A stretch of DNA of 64,000 nt from Thermothielavioides terrestris NRRL 8126 (lineage: Eukaryota > Ascomycota > Sordariomycetes > Sordariales > Chaetomiaceae). The notes beneath the pieces are model-generated. The model was not told the origin of the DNA. It worked only from the letters and a program-made list of their open reading frames with translations, and searched no databases. The position numbers and the translations under genes were made by a program. Below, one piece after another: positions 22,986 to 35,022 of this stretch; positions within the stretch are counted from its first letter, which is position 1; the number at the start of each line of letters is the position of its first letter. The DNA lies in assembly GCF_000226115.1 (NCBI RefSeq), contig NC_016457.1, positions 3,782,001 to 3,846,000 of the forward strand. The letters run 5' to 3'.

Positions 22986-25306
22986 GCTCGCGAAGAGCCA
23001 CTGATGCGTTCACGACAACTTTCAGCTCCCGGTGTGGGCCACTATTTTCTCCTCGCCAATTTCTTCCCTTTCCTCATTCAATGGCGTCCTGCAATTCTCT
23101 ACAGACATTGAGATTGTCCACCTGTTTCTGTAAGGCACAAGGCCTACTTCCCAGATACCGTCCCCCATCAATTTTGCCATGACGCTGGAAATGCGTGGAG
23201 GAGGCATGGAAACCCCGAAAGAACCCTCTGTCCAGAGCGTTCCGTGGCCGTGTCCGAAGTGTGCAAGTATCAGTTAGTTTGAATATCATTCATGACGAAA
23301 TAACACCACCAGTGTACTCTCTCACCCACAGCCGCAAGTCTCTCAGCCGCCCAGTTCCAGTGAGCCTACATCCTGCCTGCATTCCTGCGCGCTCGTCACT
23401 GTCCCCACTCTCCAGAGAGCAGATAGTGGCGTCGGGAGTTTCTTTCCCGTGTCCCCAGCGTCGGCGTCTTGCAAGTGGATAGCAACAGAAGGATTACTCA
23501 TCCGGGACAGCCGTCACATTATTCACGACGCACCCTGCTTCGTTGGCCGCGCATGATGCATGTCCAGTTACTAATTTCAGTCCAGTCCCCGTCTGAAACG
23601 AGCAAACCAACGGTGAGCATCCGTATGCTAGTGGTTGCCCTTAGGGTCATCCTCAAAATCCCTCGATGTCCAGCTAACTGAAAGAGGGAGGGAGAGGATA
23701 GGCACGTTCCCGATCCTCCGTCTTGTGTGCACAATAGCGGATAATCGATACAACAACCCGTCCGTAGATGAAGTGGCGGCACGGATCGCGTTCGCCGTCT
23801 GGCCGCTGGTTGCGGCTGAGGCCAGAGACCAGGCGCTTGACAGTCACAATTCTTTTCCCCTCCTCCTGGGCAGCCTACGAGTCTGACCAACAGGATGTTC
23901 CGCATCGAGCCCCCCGCTTGGTCCTTGGTCACAGGGTGCTGGAGTCCTTCGAGTTTCTTGGTCCAAAACCTGTGCGGCCTGGGACTGCTTGGTATACGCA
24001 CTGCTTCACCCCAACTATCCCTTTTCGGTGTCCTCGCACTAGCCAACGTCGTGAACCCGCGGGCAAGTGATGGAAGACTTGCTGGTAACACCGCTGCCAA
24101 GCATCCTGTACAACACACACTCAGCTCGTGCAAACCGAGTCGGTTCCTCCGTGCCAGGACAACTTATTTTGTCACATTATAAACACGAAGCTCATCGCAT
24201 CGCCCCTTCATCCTGGGTCAACCAAACTCCGGTACTCTAGTTCTCAACACGCCCATGCGTAAGCCCAAGACTTGGTAAGCGCTTCGGCCCGAACGAAGGA
24301 TCGGGCCACGGCGCTCCCGCACGGAAATTGAGGCCTACCATGCCGCAACCAATGAGTTAACGGGTCATTATTCAAGCCTGAGCTGCCCAGCCAACGGTGT
24401 GTGATGAACAAGCGGCGTGATGGAGGTCTGTCGTGGTCAGATGGACCTTCCGGACCTCCACCCCCTTGACACGAGACTTCTTTTTCGTCCATCAGCCCAC
24501 GTTCGTGCGGCCCACTCGAGGCAGCCAACAAACAAATTCACGGCCTATCCTTTCTCTTCCCGTGGGTTCGGCATACCGAAGTCGGCAAGGTCTGGGGCAG
24601 GCGCCCCAACCAGAACATGCCGCCCTTCACTTGTGCTCTTCTCCGTTCCCGCCTCACCATCCCACTCGACTTGGCCGGATAGGTAGGTATTGGTCACATG
24701 AGCTGATGCCATTACCCAAGTGCAACTCGGAAGATGGTTGTACGCGAGCACAACCGGAGGGAGGTGCCGGAGGGGTGGCCAGGGGCTGCGGAGTCCAGCG
24801 CCCTCCGTTCTCTCCAGCTTGCCAGCATGAAGCCCGAGCCGGCGAGCCCCCCTCCCCTAAACATCACCTAACCATCACAGGACTCCTTAGCAAACCAGCG
24901 GCGAGTGGAGTGTTACACTAGATGACACAAAGCTCCCCCACATAAGCGGAATATGTGAAGGCCCATCTTACAGGGTCTGCTCAGGTCCTGCACGCCGCCG
25001 GAAGCAGACTCGGGCAGACGGGTTCATGCCCCTATCCGCTGAGCTCACATCACTTTTCATGCAGAACACTGCTCGGAAGGACCTCAAAAAGTGTTAGTTA
25101 TCCTCTCAAGCAAGACGTAGCATCTATGTAGGTGTGTTTCCACTGCATCACGCCTTTTCCATGTTCGACCACCCTCTACTAACTACCTTTTAGCAACGCC
25201 CACGACTCAGCCACACGCCACACAGGCACACGCAGCGTCCCATCCTTTCCCGTACGTTAGACATCCACCGCCATCCGCCGGCCATCAACGCTTCCATCCT
25301 CCGTTC
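22986..25306. other. Intergenic, nothing clear
   Basis: 3' UTRs of the dioxygenase and of the convergent MFS gene, and otherwise short frames without domains. Confidence 0.5.
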
Positions 25307-27867
25307 TCACACCGCAGACAAACCCGCCGCCACGCGAGCCGGCCCCTCTCCCTGTTCTCCGCCGCCGCCGTTCGGCTTGAGCGCCGCGCTCAGCCGGCTG
25401 CCGGCGCGGATCCGCTCACCGTACGCGATGAAGGCGAACGGGACCAGCGCGAGGCCCGCGCTGACGCCCGCCAGCGCCGTGCACGACCAGGCGATGCCCA
25501 GCGCGCCGAGCATGTCCTCGATGGCCAGCGGCAGCAGCGCGCCGGCCACGCTGCGCGTGATGCTCAGCGCCGCGTGCGCCGAGGCCGAGTAGACGCCGTA
25601 GGCGTCCGTGACGTACTGTGCGCCGCCTGTTAGCCTTGTATACGTGTTTGTTTCATCGTGTGAACTTTTGCCAGGGATGGAGTGGACAGTGGTGGGCGAG
25701 GGATTTTGTTTTTGCCTACGTTGATGATGCCCACGTAAATCAGGTTGTAGGCCACGCCGTAGGGGATCATCGACGCCAGGGGAACGAGCCAGTGGATGTC
25801 GGGCCGTGCAAACCACCCCAGCCACAGCATGGAGAGGGTGAAGAGCGGCCCGCCGGCGCAGACCAGCGGCAGACGCAGATACTCCTCTCGCTTGGTCGGG
25901 TGTTGGGCGGTCAGGCGCGGCGCGACGCCGTCGTACCAGTGAAAAATGAAGCAGCTGATGATGGTCCCGAGACCGACTGTTGCGGAAGTCAGCATGCAGT
26001 GAGTTATGGGCGGTTGGAGATAATCAGAGAACGCACTTAATGTGAACAGGATGCCGGACATGCCAGGACTAAACTCGTACACGCCTTCGAAGATGCGGGA
26101 AAAGATCTGAAGTAGCCTGCACACACGCCAGGTAAGTAACGGGCAGAGGACGGAGACATAGCTTCCGCTGAACGGGTTGATGGACCTACATGTAGAACAC
26201 AGCATACACAAAGCCCATGTAAGCACTAGACAGCGAGACCACCAGCTCGCAGAAGAGCAGTCGCCACGGTCTTGACAGGGTTGTTCGCTTGCTCTTTGTT
26301 AGCGTCGCAACTAATAACTCCTCCGACTCCAGAGAGATTGGAAGCACCTACATAGGCGGCCCAGGCATTCTCACGCTGCAGATCTGTCTGCGCCACAAAC
26401 CTTCTTCCCGTGTTTCGGTTCTCCTTGTTCAGCTTGACAGCCTTCCGGCGCAGGATCTTCGAGGCCATTGTCTCGCGCATCAGTGCCGTAGCAATCAGAG
26501 ACGCCACGGGAAGGGACAGCGCGATCCTTCGAGGGCCAGAAGTTAGCAGAAGCTCAGCCTGTGGGACGGACAGAAGGGGAAAATCAAACAGGGGAGGAAC
26601 TCGCCAGAAGGTCGCTCGCCAGCCGAGCTTCGTGCTCGCAAATCCCGCCAGAATGGGCCCTACGAGGGGCCCAACGAAGGTCGTCGTCGACCTACAAAGC
26701 CACGTCAGTTAACACACTCGTTCAGTCTCCTGTCGCTGATCTCCCTAATTCAATTTCAAACCACAGACGACTCCCCAATCTCCTATTATTACCCAAATGA
26801 ACTCAGGTTTCCAGACATTTTCAAACACGTCCTCCGAAGCCCAAGGCCCTTGCATATGGTATCTAAACCTGTCCCTATCCCTAAACGAAACCATGACATC
26901 TTTGAGAAGAAAAAGGAGAAGAAAAGAAAAGAAGACAAAAAAAAAAAAAAAAGAAACTCACCAAAGCATCATAATCCGCCCCCTAACCACCTCGTCGGGA
27001 AACACGTCGGCCAGCACGCCGCCGAAGACACTCACGGGCGGCGCCCCGACCACGCCGGCCAGGAACCGCAGCGCGAGGAACGCGGCCCAGCCGCTGACCA
27101 CCGCCTGCGCCAGCGACGCCAGCACGAAGAGGACCGCGCCGGCGAGGAGCACGCGCCGCCGGCCGAAGGCGGGGGCTTCGCTGAGCGGGGCCCTGTAGTT
27201 CCTCCGCGGTTAGCTTTCGTTGTTATCACAACTAACTCTAGTTATTGGGGAATTGAGTAATTGGGGCAAAGGGTGGCGGGGTTTTGGAGGACGGTGACAA
27301 TGATGGGGCTGAGGAGGACAGGAGGGGGAGGGGAAGGGGGGGAAGGGGTGGGAATGGGAAGAAAAGGGAGGGTCATACCAGACCAACGGCCCGAAGACGA
27401 AGCCGGCTAGGTAGAGGGAGGCGGGCAGGACTCGCTGCGGGCCGGACGGGTCGGGCACGGAGAAGGCGACGGGCAGCGGCGGGGAGAAGTTGGACGGCAG
27501 GGTGGACGAGAAGGAGGTGGTTGTCGTGGAGAGGAAAGCGGTGAAGAAGATGAACGATTTGGTTCTCTGCGTTGTCTGTTGTGTCAGATCTGAGGGTGAT
27601 AGGATGAGGGATGAGGAGGGTGAGGGGTCTTACGGTTGACCAGTTATGTGGATTGGCAGGGTCATTTGGTTCGAAGGAGACAATGGTGAGTGTGTCATCT
27701 TGGGGCGTAGATGGTGAGTGGTTGCGGAGGTGATGGCCCCCGTCGTCCTCTCTCAGGGGCAAGGCATGCTCGCTTTTGATACTGCCGCTGCGGCTGCTGC
27801 TACTACTGCCGGACAGTGTAAGCGGAGTGGCCTTATCGTTCTTCTCGGCCGGTATAGGCGGCTCCAT
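25307..27867 (-). CDS. MFS drug/polyamine:H+ antiporter, DHA1 type
   Basis: Nine exons (minus strand): 27867-27634, 27566-27379, 27192-26962, 26691-26605, 26526-26352, 26287-26190, 26116-26037, 25976-25720 and 25615-25307; 552 aa. A 75-residue cytosolic N-terminus ends DPANPHNWST, the usual lead into TM1 of this family. Then follow motif-A-like PLSEAPAFGRRRV, TTTFVGPLVGPILAGF, GWRATFWIALSLPVASL, the central-loop element NAWAAYRTTLSRPWRLLFCE, FVYAVFYMLLQIF and a hydrophobic C-terminal half with helices down to PFAFIAYGERI. About 12 spans are expected. Intron 4 (26527-26604) starts with GC: using GCGAGT gives the family sequence TFWIALSLP, while the only GT alternative inserts about a dozen residues in a membrane span. 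Intron 3 is 270 bases and holds a long A/G tract. Probably a plasma-membrane exporter; substrate unknown. Confidence 0.88.
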
Positions 27868-29897
27868 GATGAAGCAAAACGGTGAGGCGCGGCGAAAAGA
27901 TGACCTGGTTAAGGTCGTCTGACAAGGGAGCGAAGAGTGGCCTCTGGATTGATTAAAGTATAACGGGGGCATGAGCACACTGTCTCCGCCAGCATTGCTC
28001 AGACAAGACGAAGACCTGAGCACCACGGTCTCCTTTATATAAAGCACGTCAGGCGAGAGCAGAGTCACATCAACTGCATCGCAGCCCGACCCAAGCCCAC
28101 CTCGAAGCCAACATGGGCGCCCTTCGTTGGCGCATTCGGGGAAGGATACTGGGTCTCACGCTAGGTCACCGCCGGCAGACACGTTTTCTGTGATTCTAGA
28201 ACCTCTGTCCCATGTTGGAAGTCTCTTGCGATGCGTGTTCATGCTTAACATGGTGACACTGAACACAGACTGCGGCAGCCATGGCTCCGTCCCGGCTGCT
28301 GTTAGCCGCGGACACCTGATGCTGCAGCACGCTCTGTTCACAGTGTCTTTCCCACGATGCTCTCGACGTATCTCACAAGCAGCACCCCTGTGCTTCCGGG
28401 CTCCCATCTTGTTATCGCATCCCTGAGCGGCATCTCATCGCGGGAGAGACTGTCCGATGACGGTGCGGGACCCGGCTTTGAGGGGTCCGATGTCCTCCGG
28501 TAGGATCGGAGCAATTGGTCTAGACGCCAGCCCTGGCAGCGATCGCCCCGTTCAGGGGGGCTATCGACGCGCGAGCGAGAGAAGTCCCACCGCCAACCTC
28601 CCATCAACAACCAGACCGCTAGCTTGGCATCGTACCCAGATAACGGTGATCTGGAAGGCCAATGCCTCGCCGCAGACAACAGCATCGGCTCATCAATGCT
28701 GGACGCTCGCAATCCTGGGCAAGGGTATTGCCCTGGTGGAGTCCACACAGGAATATGTAGACATTCGCGTATCTACATCCTCGGTCACATCTTACCTACC
28801 GGGTACTTGCCTAGCCATTGCGGGCCAAGCCGCCTAGGCTCCACGCCGATCAGGAACCAGCTCCTATCTACGCCGGTCAACGAACGGAAAGCCAGTTGTC
28901 AACAGCGCGCCGGAACACGATGCCTCACAAACGACACCATCCCTCTATTGGCCGGGCGCCGCAACACCCACAGAACAGTCCGAAACGCAGCAGGCAGGTC
29001 CGACAAGCGGTGAACTCGGAGGAAACCCGGCAGCGAATTGGGCCTCTATCACACCTACCCTAACGTGAAGTCAGGTTCCAAAGCGGCTCACCTGTTCATG
29101 CATCACGGCAATGCCCAGCTGTTTCCGAGCCCAGGGTCGTCAAGCAGCAGCTGCATGTCCCTGGCGGGCTCCTTGTGGGGAGGGAACCCGCGGGGAGGGG
29201 ATCGTCTGAACCCGATTGGTTCCCAGCAAACTGCACGCGGTCATATGGCCACTCGAGAAAAAAATAAACAGCATTTCTTTACTCAGTCACTAACGCTCGG
29301 GCTGCTTCACGCCGAGACGGCGGTGTCGACAAAACGCCCATGGCCCTCCGGTATCGATCCGGCCCAGGGGGCCCCTTCCCGAGAGTGGTGCCAGCCAGCG
29401 TCCGGACTCACGAGGTGGCCCATGTGCCGGATCCACAAGGGTAAAGGTCGTCATGGCGTGGACGAGGTCCAAAGTGTCAAAATTGAGCATGGGAAGTAAA
29501 AAGGAGAGCGGCGTTGAGAAGAAGGGCTATTGAGAACAAATACTATCAACACCACAGCATCAGGCTTCCTCCCCGCCGCCCGTCACATCCCAATCCCGCC
29601 CGCAACAACGCCAAACTTCCAAGGTCTTTGTCCTGCTGTATGCAGAAGGTATTGGTATCCAAGAAACAGACCGCAGCAATCCTCTCACACCAGCTCCAAC
29701 TCCACTCTAGCGCCGCTCGCCTAGCCATTCCCAGTCTCGCCGTCTCAGCAGTGCGTGCAAACCCACCAGTCCGTCCCGTCGTCATGGGCGTCAAGTCGTA
29801 TAGCGTCTGCGTTGTCGTTATCCGTGCACGTGTATAAAAATGTGGGAGTGAGAAGATGAACGCCAAGGGGGGTATCTATCTCCGAAACGCCCGAATC
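27868..29897. other. Intergenic; MFS promoter and 3' side of the acyltransferase
   Basis: Apart from the TATA-like palindrome at 28034-28043, no gene or structured element is seen; frames are short. Confidence 0.5.
28034..28043 (-). promoter_or_regulatory. TATA-box-like palindrome TTTATATAAA
   Basis: Perfect palindrome about 170 bases upstream of the MFS start codon at 27867, at a plausible distance for a TATA element plus leader. Confidence 0.5.
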
Positions 29898-31292
29898 TCA
29901 AGAAAACACCGAAAGGACCCGGTTCCACGTCTTGAGGAGCAAGTTCGTGACCAAAGCGAAAGCGCCGAGAACGCTGTAGATCTGCAGGAATTCCCATGGG
30001 TACCGAGTGCGAACTTCGGTCTCAATGAAGCCCTTGTTGCCCGTGGTGACGGCTTCGGCAGGGCTCGGCGGGAAGCGGCCGGTGGAGAGGTACTGCTCCA
30101 TGAGGGCATCCTTCTCGTACCACCGCTCACGCAGCCAGACCTCGAATTCCTCCTGGTTGCCAAGCGGGATGTCGGCGACGCGGAACCGGCGCCAGTAGAA
30201 GTTGACCGACTTGGGCGGCTGTCCTCGGATGTAGGTGCGTTGGAGGGTGAAGATGTCCTCGCCGAACTTTCCTCGTCTGTGGAGGAGTTAGTTATGAGGT
30301 GTGCGCACATCGAGACAGAGATGGCACATACGGGATGCCCTCGTACGCCACGGTGCAATCGTAAACGTAGTCCACCGTGCCCTTCAGTTCGCTGAGGCAG
30401 AAGTAGATGCCAGTGCTGCGCGGGAGCAACACGTGCTCTGGGTCCTTGATGCCGACCTTCTCAGCCCACTTTGCCGACTTGTTCCGGCTGTTCTGGGTGG
30501 CAGTCGTCCCTTCGGGAAACAGAAGCAACCACATGGGATCGAGATACTTCTGCCCATCGGGTGCGGTATGGTGCGTCTTGAGCTTTCGCAGCCGGTGGGC
30601 GAGCCGCGGCTGGTCCACGGCCATTTTCCGGGACATGAAAATAAAGCCATAGAACATCATACCGGGGCCGATGACGGGTATGTACTTGAGCGACTCCTTC
30701 AAGATAATGAAGAGCGAGCCGTGCGCCTTGGGCTTGTTGGCGTAACCAACCCACCAGAGGTAGAGCCAGTCTGTGTAGATCTGCCCGACATGTCAGTGGC
30801 GAAGCCTAACCCCAGCGATGGAGGCGCACACATGCCTGGTGGTTCGCAATCATGACCATGCGCTCGGGGAACGAAAATTCCACCAGGCCATCCTCCGTCT
30901 TCCGTATCTGGTCTGCCACCGAAGCATCACCGCTGATGCGTATTGTGGTTGGGCCCCACCACTGGGTTCCGGTCGTGATGAGAAGGCCGAAGGACTGCTT
31001 CGTGAGGGACATGTAGGCATAGTACAGTTCGCGGTTGATCCAGTACAGGGGAGCGCCGAGGAGTTGGGTCGCGTGGATCCTGCCGTCCCGATTGCCCCTC
31101 GTTAGCTGCGTCCAAGTTCTCCGGTGGGGGGGCAGAGAGCCAGCGAGCTTCATACGCAACGGCACCGGCGACGAAGTAGATGACGAGCGAGACGGCTCTC
31201 AGCACCTGCACCACCCGGCCGTGAGACGAACGTTCGGCAGGGTTGGCAATTGGTGGGGGAGCCGCAGCAGTCGGCGTTGCGTGGGTTGTCAT
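29898..31292 (-). CDS. Lysophospholipid / 1-acylglycerol-3-phosphate acyltransferase (CST26/Psi1-like)
   Basis: Four exons (minus strand): 31292-31156, 31079-30836, 30780-30332 and 30276-29898; 402 aa. The protein has an N-terminal membrane span (VVQVLRAVSLVIYFVAGAVA), then IHATQLLGAPLYWINRELYY, the catalytic HX4D motif NHQIYTDW (H126, D131), the substrate-binding FPEGT (215-219), LPRSTGIYF and a C-terminal hydrophobic segment ending KTWNRVLSVFS. This is the PlsC family branch of yeast CST26/YDR018C and animal LCLAT1, ER membrane enzymes that acylate lysophospholipids such as lysophosphatidylinositol. Intron 2 (30781-30835) must use a GC donor (CAG then GCATGT) to keep HX4D; the nearby GT site would add two residues inside the motif. 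Divergent from the NADH kinase gene. Confidence 0.9.
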
Positions 31293-32218
31293 CTTGGCTC
31301 GGCGCGGGATGACGCAGATGCGCAGACGCGCAGACGGAGTGCCGAAGCAGCGGGACGGGAGCCGACGCAGGTAGGGTATGGCACCAAGGTGCCTAAAGTG
31401 GATCGAAAGCGCGCAAAATGAAGGGTAGAATAAGGCGGAATATTTATGTAGATAGGCACTGTTGGCGCCCGTTCGTGGGGTTTGGCCGCAGGGCAGGCAG
31501 CCGCAGAGCGCAAGCCGAGCTGAGCTGAGCTGGTGCTGCAGGGTGCCTCTCCGCCTGTTCCGGATGGCAGCGGGCGGCCAACAACGGTGCACCAGCCCTA
31601 CGGACACGCCACGACAGTCTAGGTAGGTAGGTACCTGAGTTACTTGGAGTTGTGCGGAACAGCCGCTAGTAGGAACAATCACACGGGACCAACGAACGCC
31701 AATACAGCAATTTTTAGAACGCCGGCAGATCAGATGGACATGTGCAGAGATGTTTCCCTTCTTCCACTCCTGTCATCGCAGATAATGTTGGGTCGAGGTG
31801 GGACGGATCTGTCGGCAGTGGGAAGTTCGGATGCAAGCGGGGTGCATCCGCCCCACCATCACCAAGCATTAACGGGCAGTGTCAATACGACGAGAGTGGG
31901 GCAGGCAGGAGTGTGAAATCTTTCCAGCATGATTGGCTACAGTTAGACTCCGCAGGATGCCATAAGTTACCTTCGGCTGCGCAAGACACCACTGTTTTGT
32001 GTAAATACCTTACCCACGCACCCCAATTCGTCGTACGGTTACACCTTGACGCATCGGTAAGGTACTGTGCATCTTTACGGAGCTCTCGCTGTTTCGCTCC
32101 GCACCGAGCGTCGAGCTCGGACATCACTAACCCTCGACCCGAGCTGCTTCAGCACATCCGCAGGATCGCAAGGACTGCAGAGCGGAGTCTACACGACCAT
32201 GTCGATCGACATGTCGAC
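31293..32218. other. Divergent promoter region (acyltransferase / NADH kinase)
   Basis: 926 bases between two start codons on opposite strands. Contains a GTAGGTAGGTACC-like repeat near 31621-31633. The plus-strand frame is open through much of the right half, upstream of the chosen kinase start, without domain-like sequence. No clear TATA box. Confidence 0.5.
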
Positions 32219-33748
32219 ATGTCGGCGTCGTCATTCCTGGCCCGAGATCGCCACCTCCTCGTCCTCAACTCCGGGGCCTTGAGGTCCTCCGGCATGGCCA
32301 TGCTCAGACGCAGCTGTCCGAAGCTTGGCGGGTTGGCGCCGGTAAGCTGTGGCTATCGCTGCTTCTCGGTGTCGGCCGCCCGCAGGCAAATCCTCGACGT
32401 CGCGACGCTCCCCGCCCGCACTGTCCCGCACTACCAGCAGTCGAAGACGTCGTCGCTGCTCTCGCTGCACTGGCCGCAGCCGCCTCGCAACATCCTGCTC
32501 ATGCCCAAGCTGCACGCGCCCAAGGTCACAATCGCCGCCGTCGAGTTTGCCAAGTACATCTACAACAACTACCCCAACCTCAACCTCGTCTTCGAAAGCC
32601 ACATCGCCAAGGACGTCCACGAGAGTCTCCCGTTCCCGATTTACTCGACAAGTCCGAGCGAAGCTCCCACTCTCCTCGCTAAGAAGGTCGATCTCGTCAC
32701 GACTATGGGCGGCGATGGGACGATCCTGCGCGCCGCGAATCTCTTCTCGACGCACAACAGCGTGCCGCCGATTCTGTCCTTCAGCATGGGCACCCTCGGC
32801 TTCCTTGGCGAGTGGAAGTTTGACCAATACAAGCGCGCGTGGAGGGAGTGCTACATGAGCGGTTGTCCCGTGGCAGTAGAGGACCTGGTCCAACCGCACA
32901 CCCGCGGAGCTGTAGCCGGCCAGCAGCAGTGGGAAGATAAGCCAGATTTCAAGCCGCTGGCGGGCGGCTGGGACAGCGTCCGCGGCAACGGGCAGTGCCT
33001 GGGGGACAGCCGCACCTCCAAGGTGCTCCTCCGCAACCGCCTCCGCGTGGGCATCTACGACAGCGAAGGCCGCAACATCAACGGCCAGCTCATCCCGACC
33101 TCCACCGCCGAACCCGACCTTGGGCCCTCCCCCACCAACAGCAGCAGCAGCAGCAGCAGCAACAACAACAACTACAACAACAGCAAGAACCTAGCTCCCG
33201 GCTCGTCACTCAACCCGCCCTTTCTCCACGCGATCAACGAGGTCTCCATCGACCGGGGCTCCCACCCGCACCTAGCCATCATCGAGATCTGGGTCAACTC
33301 GCGGCTGCTGACCGAGGCGGTGGCCGACGGGATCCTGATCAGCACGCCGACGGGCTCGACCGCCTACTCGCTCAGCGCGGGCGGCTCCATCGTGCACCCG
33401 CTCGTCAAGTCGCTGCTCATCACGCCCATCAGCCCGCGCAGCCTCAGCTTCCGGCCGCTGGTCCTGCCGCTGCAGTCCAGGGTCGTGCTGAAGCTGAGCC
33501 CGCGCAACCGGGGCCGGGAGCTGCCCGTGAGCATCGACGGCAAGCGGCGCGCCGCCGTGACCATCGGCATGGAGGTCCGCGTCGAGGGCGAGAGGCTGGA
33601 GAAGGGCGCCGACGGGTGGCGCGGCGGCGTGCCCTGCGTGATTCGGGCGTCGTCGGGGGACGGTGATGACGATGACTCGTGGGTTGGCGGGTTGAACGGT
33701 TTGTTGAAGTTCAACTTTCCGTTTGGGGAGCCGTCGGACGAGCAGTGA
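32219..33748 (+). CDS. pos5: Mitochondrial NADH/NAD kinase (POS5-like)
   Basis: Intronless frame; from the ATG at 32219 it encodes 509 aa. The first ~55 residues are rich in Arg, Ser, Ala and Leu with almost no acids (MLRRSCPKLGG, RCFSVSAARRQ), as in a matrix presequence; the next in-frame Met is at residue 26. The NAD-kinase core follows: SLHWPQPPRNILL, TTMGGDGTILRA (GGDGT 164-168), GTLGFLGEWKF, AINEVSIDRG (340-347), STPTGSTAYSLSAGG (375-389) and SIDGKRRAAV. The enzyme phosphorylates NADH/NAD+ to supply NADPH; the fold and short N-terminus resemble POS5 more than the larger cytosolic Utr1. A Ser/Asn insert (about residues 307-322) precedes the NEVSIDRG block. The frame extends further upstream to 31742, but that part is not protein-like. 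Confidence 0.9.
   Translation: MSASSFLARDRHLLVLNSGALRSSGMAMLRRSCPKLGGLAPVSCGYRCFSVSAARRQILDVATLPARTVPHYQQSKTSSLLSLHWPQPPRNILLMPKLHAPKVTIAAVEFAKYIYNNYPNLNLVFESHIAKDVHESLPFPIYSTSPSEAPTLLAKKVDLVTTMGGDGTILRAANLFSTHNSVPPILSFSMGTLGFLGEWKFDQYKRAWRECYMSGCPVAVEDLVQPHTRGAVAGQQQWEDKPDFKPLAGGWDSVRGNGQCLGDSRTSKVLLRNRLRVGIYDSEGRNINGQLIPTSTAEPDLGPSPTNSSSSSSSNNNNYNNSKNLAPGSSLNPPFLHAINEVSIDRGSHPHLAIIEIWVNSRLLTEAVADGILISTPTGSTAYSLSAGGSIVHPLVKSLLITPISPRSLSFRPLVLPLQSRVVLKLSPRNRGRELPVSIDGKRRAAVTIGMEVRVEGERLEKGADGWRGGVPCVIRASSGDGDDDDSWVGGLNGLLKFNFPFGEPSDEQ
33139..33186 (+). repeat. In-frame (AGC)n(AAC)n trinucleotide repeat
   Basis: About seven AGC units followed by AAC units with one interruption, coding for Ser and Asn runs within the NADH kinase gene. 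Confidence 0.85.
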
Positions 33749-34276
33749 CGGCGTAGGGTGGGGAGAGTGTAATATACATAGCACGCAAGGGGAGGCTGGC
33801 GTCAATTCGGAATAGTCCATGGTCGGCACGGAGAACTTGATACCCTGCAGATATGCAATTGGATATAAACTTGATGGGGTGTCTGGCTGTTTTCATGGGG
33901 AGCGGCTTGGTACTACGAAGTCTCGGGCACATCGCTGGAAGAATTCAGGGGCTGCGCCTTCTGGGATAGATTAGGTACGAGACCTGACTCCGTCACTCAT
34001 CTCCAGCCATGCCCCAAAACATCGCCAGATCACAAGTGGAGGGTAGTTTACTCAACCGGCGACAAGCAATAACGCTTTGAAGCATTGGGACGCGAATGAG
34101 CAATGGTGGTATGCAGGACTTCCCCTGCACCGTGTCAGATTCTGCTTCCGAACCGAGAACTGACATGCCAACAGATGGCGAAATGGATTTTGACGAAAAT
34201 GGGTTGGCCGCACCCAAACGTCCCAGGCTCGCACCCAGGAGCGAGAAGCTGTTCCATTCACGCCCTCAAACAAAAC
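33749..34276. other. Convergent intergenic region
   Basis: 3' ends of the kinase (plus) and CFEM (minus) genes. Nothing else seen. Confidence 0.6.
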
Positions 34277-35022
34277 TCACAGCGCCGCAACGACGCCTAA
34301 AACAAGCATCCCCAGCCCGCCGACACACCCGCGCGCCGCGCCCGCGGTATGCACCGAGGCCGAAGGCGAGGGGGCGGCGGTGCTGCCGGCGGTCGACACA
34401 GTCGTGGTCGCCGCCGACGTGACGAAGGAGCCCGGCGCGGAGGGGGACCCGGTCGAGGTGGACGAGGGGGAGGACGAAAAAGGAGGAGGAGTCAAAGCAG
34501 GGGCGCAGTTGGAGGGGGCGGCGCCGGCGGTGGCACCGGTGGGCTCGACAGCCGGGGGCGCGGTGGTAGAGGCGGTGGCGGCGGCAGCGGTGGTGGTGGT
34601 GGTTGCGGCGGCGGTCGGCTTGTTGGAGCTGGAGGCGGAGCTGGAACTGGAGCCGGAGCCGACGGCGGCGCAGAACTTCTCCGTGGCGGGGAGGACTTGG
34701 TCTGTTTATTTGGGGAACGGGGAGCAGGGAACCGGGGGTTAGTAAAGAAGGGTGGGAAGCGGCTGCGGGCGGGGTGTGCAACAAGGCAAGAAGAGGCCGA
34801 CGCACTCAGGGCCGTGTCGATGCCGCACTTCTGGACCACGCACGGGGTGGCGCTCGCCTTGATGACGTCCATGTTCTTGCAGGCACAGGCAAAGTCGGTG
34901 GCGGCGCACGACGTCTTGCCGATGGCGTCGAGGATGCATTGCCGCGAGCACTCCGGTAGGATGCTGATGTCCTGGGCCGAGATGCCGGCCGTGAGGGCAA
35001 GCAGGGCGACGGTGTACTTCAT
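34277..35022 (-). CDS. CFEM-domain, probably GPI-anchored cell-surface protein
   Basis: Exons (minus strand) 35022-34806 and 34701-34277 give 213 aa. Intron 34702-34805 (GTGCGT...ACAG) joins GIDTAL to NQVLPATEKFC. A signal peptide MKYTVALLALTAGISAQ is followed by the CFEM domain with all eight cysteines: PEC, RQC, TSC, FAC, AC, TPC, QKC and KFC, plus the conserved Asp in TDFACAC that ligates iron in haem-binding CFEM proteins. Then a long Ser/Thr/Ala/Pro stretch suited to O-glycosylation, with one extra Cys, and a C-terminal hydrophobic tail (GGLGMLVLGVVAAL) fitting a GPI signal. Family roles include haem/iron uptake, cell-wall structure and, in plant pathogens, effectors; which applies here is unknown. 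The unspliced frame gives a spurious proline-rich protein. Confidence 0.9.

Noticed and set aside
27373..28068. 231-codon minus-strand frame beginning upstream of the MFS start
   Set aside because: Reads through the MFS leader and then the first intron; after NWST the sequence leaves the family and becomes Arg/Pro rich.
31742..32218. N-terminal extension of the NADH kinase frame
   Set aside because: Open by chance; composition is not protein-like, and the ATG at 32219 gives a normal-length protein with a mitochondrial presequence.
34492..34805. Proline-rich C-terminus of the unspliced CFEM frame
   Set aside because: Caused by reading through a 104-base intron; splicing restores the eighth CFEM cysteine and a GPI-type tail.
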